A stretch of 64,000 bases of DNA from positions 178,371 through 242,370 of the forward strand of contig NZ_JAIWJY010000006.1 in NCBI RefSeq assembly GCF_028829235.1. Direction: 5' to 3'. This document shows positions 16,239-22,920 of this stretch, in pieces. Numbering within the stretch: the first letter of the stretch is position 1; each line of letters opens with the position of its first letter. The stretch comes from Tenacibaculum larymnensis. Lineage in GTDB: Bacteria > Bacteroidota > Bacteroidia > Flavobacteriales > Flavobacteriaceae. A program made the translations under genes and the position numbers. The notes beneath the pieces are model-generated. The model ran no database searches, was not told the origin of the DNA, and saw only the letters and a program-made list of their open reading frames with translations.

Positions 16239-16421
16239 ATGAAAAAATCAATCTTAAACTTAGGTAAAAACTTAAGCAAAACAGAACAACAGAGTATTAA
16301 TGGAAGTATTAACGAGTATGGAGAATGTAAAGAGAAATACAGTTTCTTTTGTGGAGTAGAAAATCACGTCTGCTGCAATTATATGTGTGTACTTCCAACT
16401 CATGCCGCCTGTAATTCCTAA
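16239..16421 (+). CDS. Precursor peptide 16 (GS cleavage site, 6-Cys knottin-like core)
   Basis: 60 residues; leader MKKSILNLGKNLSKTEQQ then SINGS. Core C-x7-C-x6-CC-x3-C-x7-C. Starts 3 nt after precursor 15. Last gene of block 3, followed by a terminator. Confidence 0.85.
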   Translation: MKKSILNLGKNLSKTEQQSINGSINEYGECKEKYSFFCGVENHVCCNYMCVLPTHAACNS

Positions 16422-16432
16422 AAACAAAAAGC

Positions 16433-16462
16433 AATAGAGGGAAAGTTTTTTCCCTCTATTTT
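16433..16462 (+). terminator. Terminator between precursor block 3 and the HlyD gene
   Basis: AATAGAGGGAAA (16433-16444) and TTTCCCTCTATT (16449-16460), followed by TTAAT. The HlyD ATG is only 12 nt further, the same layout as the exporter gene. Confidence 0.7.
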
Positions 16463-16473
16463 AATCCCTAAAT

Positions 16474-17763
16474 ATGCCAAACAATACCCAAGACATAGAA
16501 ATTCGTAGTGAAGAAGTTCAAGAAATCCTAACTCATGTTCCTAATTGGATGATTCGTTGGGGTAATACTTTACTTCTTGGACTAATAATAATGCTATTAT
16601 TCATTTCATGGTTTGTAAAATATCCCGATGTTATATCTACAGAGGTAATGGTTACCACTTCTACTCCTCCTGAAAAAATTTATGCTAAATCAACAGGTCA
16701 ATTTGAAACTTTTTTAACGAGTGAAGGTAAAAATGTCTCTGAAGGTGATGTTTTAGCTGTAATTGAAAACAGCGCTTCTTACAAAGATGTCTTATTACTA
16801 AAGAGTATTGCTGATACTATAGAAGTAAATCAACAAAAGTTCTTTTTCCCTGTTGATAAAGTTCCACCTTTAATTTTAGGTGACATAACTTCTAGCTACT
16901 CTCAATTTGAAAATGACTACTCTGAATATGTTTTAAACGAGAAATTAACTCCGTTTAAATCTGAAAATTTCGCAAATCAAATGTCTGTTATAGAAGCAAG
17001 AGGTAGGTTGCAAATCTTATTATCTCAAAAAGAGTTAAACTTAAAAGAATTGGAGTTTAAAGAAAAAGACTTAGAACGTAGTAGAAAAATGTTTGGTCAA
17101 GGGGTTATTTCTGCTAAAGAAAAAGATCAAAAAGAAATAGAGTATTTACAAGCTAAACGATCATACAAAACCCTTGAATCTTCGATTTCACAAATAAGAG
17201 AATTAATCAATAATTCTGCTAAAAATTTAGAAGGAACTTCTATAAAAAAAACACAACAAGATACCCGTTTGAAAAAGAAGGCCATTCAATCTTTTTTATA
17301 CTTGAAAAAAGCCATTAAGGATTGGGAAAAGCAATATGCATTAACTTCTTCAATAGATGGTAAAGTATCCTTCTTATCTTTTTGGAATAAAAATCAAACT
17401 GTTAATACGGGAGATCTAATATTCACCATTATTCCTAACAAAGGAAATTCATTTATCGGAAAAATAGAAGCTCCTGCTGCCAACTCTGGAAAGATAAAAA
17501 AAGGACAAAAGGTTCAGATTAAACTATTAAACTACCCTTCTGATGAATTTGGTGAATTAAACGGAAAAGTAAAATCTATATCTCTTATACCTAATGAAAA
17601 AGGCAACTACCTCGTAGATGTAGAATTACCCCAAAATTTAGAAACTACATACAATAAAACAATCCCCTTTAGGCAAGAAATGAAAGGTGCCGCAGACATA
17701 GTAACTGAAGACTTACGCTTGATAGAACGTTTTTTCTATCAACTTAAAAATATTATTAAATAA
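16474..17763 (+). CDS. HlyD-family secretion adaptor
   Basis: 429 residues. A short cytoplasmic N-terminus, one membrane helix (about 33-50, LLLGLIIMLLFISWF), a split lipoyl/biotinyl-like half (KIYAKSTGQFETFLTSEGKNVSEGDVLAVI), a long coiled-coil hairpin about 170-290, and a C-terminal beta-barrel region (KIKKGQKVQIKLLNYP). It should bridge the C39 exporter to an outer-membrane TolC-type channel, which is not encoded in this window. Sits between precursor blocks 3 and 4. Confidence 0.92.
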   Translation: MPNNTQDIEIRSEEVQEILTHVPNWMIRWGNTLLLGLIIMLLFISWFVKYPDVISTEVMVTTSTPPEKIYAKSTGQFETFLTSEGKNVSEGDVLAVIENSASYKDVLLLKSIADTIEVNQQKFFFPVDKVPPLILGDITSSYSQFENDYSEYVLNEKLTPFKSENFANQMSVIEARGRLQILLSQKELNLKELEFKEKDLERSRKMFGQGVISAKEKDQKEIEYLQAKRSYKTLESSISQIRELINNSAKNLEGTSIKKTQQDTRLKKKAIQSFLYLKKAIKDWEKQYALTSSIDGKVSFLSFWNKNQTVNTGDLIFTIIPNKGNSFIGKIEAPAANSGKIKKGQKVQIKLLNYPSDEFGELNGKVKSISLIPNEKGNYLVDVELPQNLETTYNKTIPFRQEMKGAADIVTEDLRLIERFFYQLKNIIK

Positions 17764-17765
17764 AA

Positions 17766-17818
17766 ATTCTCTCGCGAAGAATAGACACAAACCTTGAGTG
17801 TCTTTAAACTGTTCAAGG
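17766..17818 (+). promoter_or_regulatory. Repeat leader element 4 (hairpin plus predicted pseudoknot)
   Basis: Hairpin ATTCT/AGAAT (17766-17770, 17778-17782), loop CTCGCGA. S1 AGACAC (17783-17788) with GTGTCT (17798-17803); S2 CCTTGA (17792-17797) with TCAAGG (17813-17818). The linking loop is 9 nt instead of 8. Begins 2 nt after the HlyD stop and ends 28 nt before precursor 17. Its downstream spacer nearly matches that of element 2. Confidence 0.78.
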
Positions 17819-17846
17819 GTTTTTATCAAATTTAAATTATTTTAAA

Positions 17847-18026
17847 ATGAAAAAATCAATTTTAAACTTAGGTAAAGCTTTAAATAAAGCTGATCAAAAA
17901 CAAATTAATGGTGGATTCGGTTCTGGTTCTTGTACTGGAAGTGGAAGCAGATGCTGTGTACAAACTCAATGGGGACAATTCTGTGATGCAGGAAGATGTA
18001 CACAATACGGTTGCATTTGGTATTAA
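17847..18026 (+). CDS. Precursor peptide 17 (GG leader, 6-Cys core)
   Basis: 59 residues, read directly from the sequence. Leader MKKSILNLGKALNKADQK then QINGG. Core C-x6-CC-x8-C-x4-C-x4-C ending CIWY; exactly the spacing of precursor 18, with WG and GR at the same places. Gly/Ser-rich before the first Cys pair. Confidence 0.86.
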   Translation: MKKSILNLGKALNKADQKQINGGFGSGSCTGSGSRCCVQTQWGQFCDAGRCTQYGCIWY

Positions 18027-18058
18027 ACTTAATAATTAATAACCTAAAATTTTAAATC

Positions 18059-18235
18059 ATGAAAAAATCAATCTTAAACTTAGGCAAAGTTTTAAATAAA
18101 ACTGATCAAAAACAAATTAATGGAGGTATTGCTCGTGGCTGTACTCAGGATGGCGTAATGTGTTGTGAATCTACCTCTTGGGGGAACTTATGTGCACCTG
18201 GAAGATGTGATAGATTTGGTTGCATTTGGTACTAA
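18059..18235 (+). CDS. Precursor peptide 18 (GG leader, 6-Cys core)
   Basis: 58 residues. Leader MKKSILNLGKVLNKTDQK then QINGG. Core C-x6-CC-x8-C-x4-C-x4-C ending CIWY. Same Cys spacing as precursor 17 but most loop residues differ, the pattern expected when a disulfide scaffold is kept and loops diversify. Confidence 0.86.
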   Translation: MKKSILNLGKVLNKTDQKQINGGIARGCTQDGVMCCESTSWGNLCAPGRCDRFGCIWY

Positions 18236-18251
18236 TATTAAAGTTTTAATC

Positions 18252-18413
18252 ATGAAAAAATCAATCTTAAACTTAGGTAAAGTTTTAAATAAAACTAATC
18301 AAAAACAAATATCAGGTGGGTACCCCCAAATACCTGATGAAGAGAAATGTAAAGACTACTGTTTTTTTCAACGTTTTGATAGTGTCTTTTATTTAGACTG
18401 CTGCCCCACATAA
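18252..18413 (+). CDS. Precursor peptide 19 (GG leader, 4-Cys core)
   Basis: 53 residues. Leader MKKSILNLGKVLNKTNQK then QISGG. Acidic, aromatic core with 4 Cys (CKDYC...DCCPT). An in-frame extension to 18165 overlaps precursor 18 and is rejected. Last gene of block 4. Confidence 0.83.
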   Translation: MKKSILNLGKVLNKTNQKQISGGYPQIPDEEKCKDYCFFQRFDSVFYLDCCPT

Positions 18414-18453
18414 AAATTAAACTAATATTTTATAGTATTCCTGTATTATAACT

Positions 18454-18480
18454 GATAGAGGGAACAAATCCCTCTATCTT
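18454..18480 (+). terminator. Terminator after precursor block 4
   Basis: GATAGAGGGA (18454-18463), ACAAA loop, TCCCTCTATC (18469-18478), then TTTAGATTTTAA. Shares the AGAGGGA/TCCCTCT core with the hairpin ahead of HlyD. Confidence 0.72.
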
Positions 18481-18498
18481 TAGATTTTAAATAAAAAA

Positions 18499-18548
18499 AC
18501 TTTCGCGAAGAATAGACGCAAACCTTGAGTGTCTTTAAATGTTCAAGG
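18499..18548 (+). promoter_or_regulatory. Repeat leader element 5 (hairpin plus predicted pseudoknot)
   Basis: The first hairpin is altered (CTTTCGCGAAG, 18500-18510, still self-complementary). S1 AGACGC (18514-18519) with GTGTCT (18529-18534): the A-to-G change keeps a G-U pair. S2 CCTTGA (18523-18528) with TCAAGG (18543-18548). Ends 25 nt before precursor 20. Confidence 0.75.
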
Positions 18549-18573
18549 ATTATTTATTTTAAAATTTTTAATC

Positions 18574-18780
18574 ATGAAAAAATCAATTTTAAATTTAGGT
18601 AAAACTTTAACTATAGCTAATCAAAAACAAATTAAAGGAGGAAACAAACTTAACGACCCATGTCCATGCACCTCTTCTTATACAGATAATGGAGACGGTT
18701 CTTGTATGTATCCCGCTTTATTTCCAGAGGGGTTTTACTGTTACGGTGAAATACAAGGAGGTCAATGTTGTGAAAGCTAA
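18574..18780 (+). CDS. Precursor peptide 20 (GG leader, 6-Cys core)
   Basis: 68 residues; leader MKKSILNLGKTLTIANQK then QIKGG. Core begins NKLNDPCPC and ends GQCCES, with 6 Cys in all. First gene of block 5. The in-frame GTG extension to 18529 begins inside element 5 and is rejected. Confidence 0.85.
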   Translation: MKKSILNLGKTLTIANQKQIKGGNKLNDPCPCTSSYTDNGDGSCMYPALFPEGFYCYGEIQGGQCCES

Positions 18781-18792
18781 ATATTCTTAATC

Positions 18793-19005
18793 ATGAAAAA
18801 ATCAATTCTAAACATAGGTAACATTTTAAACAAAACTGAACAAAAAACAATAAGTGGTGGTACGCCAATTACACATGAAGGCGACCCATGTCATGTAATA
18901 GAAGGAGAAAGAGTTCCTAGCGGGTGCCCATGCTCTGGAAATTTTGATTGTGTATCTGGAACATGTTATAGCCCTGGACCAGGTGCTATCGATGTATGTT
19001 ATTAA
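18793..19005 (+). CDS. Precursor peptide 21 (GG leader, 6-Cys core)
   Basis: 70 residues; leader MKKSILNIGNILNKTEQK then TISGG. Core with 6 Cys; the segment CPCSGNFDCVSGTC combines the CPC motif of precursor 20 with the C-x5-C-x4-C spacing seen in precursor 4. Last gene of the island, followed by a terminator. Confidence 0.85.
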   Translation: MKKSILNIGNILNKTEQKTISGGTPITHEGDPCHVIEGERVPSGCPCSGNFDCVSGTCYSPGPGAIDVCY

Positions 19006-19020
19006 CATTACTTTTTAATT

Positions 19021-19050
19021 AAGCAACCCGAAATTAGGGTTGCTTTCTTT
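19021..19050 (+). terminator. Terminator closing the peptide island
   Basis: AAGCAACCC (19021-19029), GAAATTA loop, GGGTTGCTT (19037-19045), then TCTTT. Confidence 0.8.
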
Positions 19051-19170
19051 TATATACTAAGTTTTTTGTTTTTTTCTCTAAATCTTTTAAAAAAAAGCTA
19101 AATTAGCAGGCTTGCTAAAAATCAAATTTTGGCAGTTTAATTTGTTATTTAATATAAAAGTAGAAGAATT

Positions 19171-19881
19171 ATGAGTCCGAATGATGACAGAAAAATTAGA
19201 GAAAAACTACAGCAAAAAACTTGGAACGAAATAAAAACAAATGACTCTTGGGCAATATTTAAAATTATGTCTGAGTTTGTAGAAGGTTATGAAAAACTTA
19301 GTAAAATAGGTCCTTGTGTTTCTATTTTTGGATCAGCACGTACAAAAACCGATGATCCTCACTATAAATTAGCAGAAGAAGTAGCTTTTAAATTAACACA
19401 AAGTGGTTTTGGAGTAATTACTGGCGGTGGTCCTGGTATTATGGAAGCTGGTAATAAAGGAGCTCACCGAGGAAAAGGTACATCAGTAGGTTTAAACATT
19501 GATCTTCCTTTTGAACAACATGATAACCCATGGATTGATGGTGATAAAAACTTGAACTTTGATTATTTCTTTGTTCGTAAAGTAATGTTTGTAAAATACT
19601 CTCAAGGGTTTGTTGTAATGCCTGGTGGTTTTGGTACAATGGACGAACTATTTGAAGCAATTACTTTAATTCAAACTAACAAAATTGGTCGATTCCCTAT
19701 TGTTCTAATTGGTAGAAAGTTTTGGGCTGGTTTATTAGACTGGATTAAGAACACCTTAATTGAGGAAGGTAACATTAGCGAAAAAGATTTAAACTTATTT
19801 AGAGTTGTTGATACTGCAGATGAAGCTGTTGAACACTTTAATAAATTCTATGCTAAATATCAGCTAAAACCAAACTTCTAA
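19171..19881 (+). CDS. LOG-family (TIGR00730) nucleotide phosphoribohydrolase-like protein
   Basis: 236 residues. The family signatures GGGPGIMEAGNKGAH (about 89-103) and PGGFGTMDELFE (about 151-162) are both present. Members hydrolyse N6-modified AMP (cytokinin monophosphates) or act as nucleotide 5'-monophosphate nucleosidases; the true substrate in bacteria is usually uncertain. Stand-alone gene with its own terminator downstream. Confidence 0.9.
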   Translation: MSPNDDRKIREKLQQKTWNEIKTNDSWAIFKIMSEFVEGYEKLSKIGPCVSIFGSARTKTDDPHYKLAEEVAFKLTQSGFGVITGGGPGIMEAGNKGAHRGKGTSVGLNIDLPFEQHDNPWIDGDKNLNFDYFFVRKVMFVKYSQGFVVMPGGFGTMDELFEAITLIQTNKIGRFPIVLIGRKFWAGLLDWIKNTLIEEGNISEKDLNLFRVVDTADEAVEHFNKFYAKYQLKPNF

Positions 19882-19895
19882 AAATATTTATCTTT

Positions 19896-19926
19896 AAAGC
19901 TCATTGAAAATTCAATGAGCTTTTTT
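19896..19926 (+). terminator. Terminator of the LOG-family gene
   Basis: AAAGCTCATTGAA (19896-19908) and TTCAATGAGCTTT (19911-19923), followed by T residues. Confidence 0.85.
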
Positions 19927-19986
19927 ATTTTCACAAGGTTTATTAAATATTTTTATAACCCTTCTTAAAACAGACCCTGTATAATA

Positions 19987-22809
19987 TTGAAACAGAAAAC
20001 ACTCCTCTTATTATGTGCTATCATCTTGTATTGCTTTAAAATAGTAGCACAAGAAAATTCTGTTGAAATAAAAGCTAAATTAGATATATACAACGATGTA
20101 ATTCATATTCTACAAAAAACAACACTTTATAATCACTCTTCTTCTAATCTAAATTATATTTTTTTACACAACTGGGCTAATAGTTATAAAAATGACGACA
20201 CTCCTTTAGCTAAACGTTTTATTGAAGATTATAGAAAAACTTTTCATTTTTCAAAAGATAAAGATCGAGGCTATAGCATAGTAAGAAACTTAACTGTTAA
20301 CTTTAAACAAGTATCATTTAAAGAAGTAAAGAATCAACAAGATATTATTAAAGTATCTCTTAATAAGCCCTTAAAACCAAAAGATAGTTTAATACTCCGT
20401 ACCTCATATTCTGTAAAAATACCAAATGCAAAATATACAGGATATGGAAAAACAAAAACAGGGTATCATTTACGGTTTTGGTACATAACTCCTGCTGTAT
20501 ATGATAAAAAGTGGCAGTTAATGAGTAACTTAAATTTAGATGATTTATACGAAGAACTCTCTAATTACTCAATTTCTATAGATATACCTAAGAATTATCA
20601 TATAGAAAGTAACTTATATCAGTATAAAACTGAAAATGATAATTATACCAACTATTATTTAGTTGGAGCAAAAAAAAAGGATATTATACTTCATATTGAT
20701 ACAGTAAGAACTTTTAAATCTTTTAAATTAAAAGATAAAGAGATAAAAACAGATGCTTATCTAAGAAAAATATCTAATAACGAGACCACCAAAATTATAA
20801 ATAGACAAATACAATTTATAGAAGACTTTATTGGTAAACACCCACACCCTGAAATCCTTGTAGATTCACGTACCATAAACAAAAACTCTCTACATGAAAT
20901 TTATGGTCTTCCTAGTTGGTTAAAACCTTTTCCTAAAAACTTTAGATGGGAAACAGGATTTTTTAAAGCACTTACTCAAAAGTATTTCGATGATGTAATT
21001 ATTCAAAAACCGAGAAAAGATTATTGGTTAACGGATGGATTACAAACTTATTTAATGATGGAGTATGTAAAAAAATACTATCCAGAAGTTACTTTTCTAG
21101 GTAAATACTCCAAGTATTGGCCCATAAAAACCTATAACATTGCCAAATTAAAACAGAACGATAAATATCCTCTTGTTTATCAATTTAGTTCTCGTAAGTT
21201 TTATGATCAACCTTTAACAACCTCTAGTGACTCTCTTTCTAACTTTAACAGGAAAGTAGTAAGTAAGTATAAAGCTGGTTTAGGAATTAAATATTTACAT
21301 GACTTTGTTGGAGATAGCATCTTAAAAGAAACTGTAAAAGAATTTTACATTAAAAATCAATTAACGCCCTCAAGCAGTAAATCCTTTGCTGAGATTATTC
21401 AAAAGAAAACTTCAAAAGATTTGCAATGGTTTTTTGGTGATTATCTTACTACCGATAAAAAAATTGACTACAAAATAAAAAAAGTATCCTACTCCAAAAA
21501 AAAAGATTCTCTATTTGTAACCATCAAAAACAAAAGAGATTTTACAGCTCCCGTAGCACTTTATGGTATTCAAAAGAAAAATATAAAACTTAAAACTTGG
21601 GTTACCAATGTAGATTCTACCAAAACAGTAAAAATTAAAAGAGGCAACTTTAACAAGCTAGCTTTGAATTATGAAAATAATTATCCTGAATTTAATTCCC
21701 TTAACAATTTTAGAAATGTAAATAATAGCATTATAAGTAAACCTATTCAGTTTCGTTTTTTTAAAGATTTTGAGAACCCATACTATAATCAACTATTCTA
21801 TTATCCTGATATTAAATACAATTTATATGATGGATTAATACTTGGGGTAAACATAAATAACAGATCACTCGTCAGTCATAACTTTCAATTCAGTTTAACT
21901 CCTAACTATGGTCTTAAAAGTAGAAACTTAACCGGATCATTCTCTGTAGGATACAATCATTTTTTAAGAGACTCTAAAGTTTATAAAATACGATATGGAA
22001 TTTCAGGAAGTAACTTTCATTACGCACCTGAATTAGGATACAATACTTTAAGCCCATTTATTAATTTTCAATTCAGAAGAAATACGCTCCGTGATATTGG
22101 TTCTAAATTCTTAATAGCCCGTATGGTTAGTGTTGATAAAGAAGTTGCTCCTAACAACACTCAAAGTGACCAAGACAAGTATAATATTTTTAACCTACGC
22201 TATATCAACAACAAATTTGATGCTATACACAGAATTAGATATGCTGCTAATCTTGAGATAAACTCTAATTTTAGTAAAATATCTACTGATTTTCGTTATA
22301 GAAAGTTTTTTACCGCTAATGAAAGTTTTGAAGTTCGTTTTTTTGGTGGACTCTTTTTATCTAATAAAACAGAAGGAAATTACTTTAGCTTTGGATTAAA
22401 CCGTGGTAACGATTATTTATTTGAGCAAAACCTATTTGGGCGTTCTGAAAATGAAGGTTTTTTCAGTCAGCAATTTGTTGTAGGACAAGGAGGTTTCAAA
22501 TCTAATTTTAAAGAACCTTATTTTGCTAATCAACTTATAACATCTATTAATACTAGCGTAAGTTTATGGAAGTGGGCTGAAATTTATAATGATGTTGCTA
22601 TGTTGAAAAACAAAAACACTTCTCCTAAATTTTTCTATGAAAATGGTATTCGATTAAACTTCCTTCCTGAAATATTTGAATTTTACTTGCCTATATACAC
22701 CAACGAAGGTTTTGAAATTAATAAGAGAGCCTATCCTTCAAAAATTAGATTCATCATTACAACGGATATTGATAGAATTTATAACTTTATAAGAAGAGGT
22801 ATATTATAG
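19987..22809 (+). CDS. Degenerate M1-peptidase-like protein with C-terminal beta-barrel
   Basis: 940 residues with a signal peptide (to about residue 21). The N-terminal half has the layout of M1 aminopeptidases: an N-terminal beta domain, then WETGFFKALTQKYFDD and DYWLTDGLQTYLMMEY. The zinc motif HEXXH should sit at KALTQ and is lost, and the downstream Glu of WLTEG is Asp. The C-terminal third (about 590-940) is rich in alternating aromatic/hydrophobic strands, ending in a Phe/Ile-rich tail, and looks like an outer-membrane barrel. Best described as a probably non-catalytic, outer-membrane member of the family. Starts at TTG. Confidence 0.7.
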   Translation: MKQKTLLLLCAIILYCFKIVAQENSVEIKAKLDIYNDVIHILQKTTLYNHSSSNLNYIFLHNWANSYKNDDTPLAKRFIEDYRKTFHFSKDKDRGYSIVRNLTVNFKQVSFKEVKNQQDIIKVSLNKPLKPKDSLILRTSYSVKIPNAKYTGYGKTKTGYHLRFWYITPAVYDKKWQLMSNLNLDDLYEELSNYSISIDIPKNYHIESNLYQYKTENDNYTNYYLVGAKKKDIILHIDTVRTFKSFKLKDKEIKTDAYLRKISNNETTKIINRQIQFIEDFIGKHPHPEILVDSRTINKNSLHEIYGLPSWLKPFPKNFRWETGFFKALTQKYFDDVIIQKPRKDYWLTDGLQTYLMMEYVKKYYPEVTFLGKYSKYWPIKTYNIAKLKQNDKYPLVYQFSSRKFYDQPLTTSSDSLSNFNRKVVSKYKAGLGIKYLHDFVGDSILKETVKEFYIKNQLTPSSSKSFAEIIQKKTSKDLQWFFGDYLTTDKKIDYKIKKVSYSKKKDSLFVTIKNKRDFTAPVALYGIQKKNIKLKTWVTNVDSTKTVKIKRGNFNKLALNYENNYPEFNSLNNFRNVNNSIISKPIQFRFFKDFENPYYNQLFYYPDIKYNLYDGLILGVNINNRSLVSHNFQFSLTPNYGLKSRNLTGSFSVGYNHFLRDSKVYKIRYGISGSNFHYAPELGYNTLSPFINFQFRRNTLRDIGSKFLIARMVSVDKEVAPNNTQSDQDKYNIFNLRYINNKFDAIHRIRYAANLEINSNFSKISTDFRYRKFFTANESFEVRFFGGLFLSNKTEGNYFSFGLNRGNDYLFEQNLFGRSENEGFFSQQFVVGQGGFKSNFKEPYFANQLITSINTSVSLWKWAEIYNDVAMLKNKNTSPKFFYENGIRLNFLPEIFEFYLPIYTNEGFEINKRAYPSKIRFIITTDIDRIYNFIRRGIL

Positions 22810-22894
22810 ATACTTCAATAATATCTTGTTTTTTCTCTTTTTTTTGAAAAATATTCAATGAAAATAGAAATTTTTAAATTTCAACTAAAAAACC

Positions 22895-22902
22895 TATCTT
22901 TG
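22895..22902 (+). promoter_or_regulatory. Candidate -7 promoter element of the E1 gene
   Basis: TATCTTTG matches TAnnTTTG; the expected transcript start is about 12 nt before the first ATG. Confidence 0.5.
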
Positions 22903-22920
22903 TAACCATACCTAAATTAG

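Noticed and set aside
8173..19005. Lanthipeptide or other modified RiPP cluster
   Set aside because: No LanB, LanC, LanM, YcaO or radical-SAM gene is present; even cysteine counts and a VKOR-thioredoxin protein point to disulfides.
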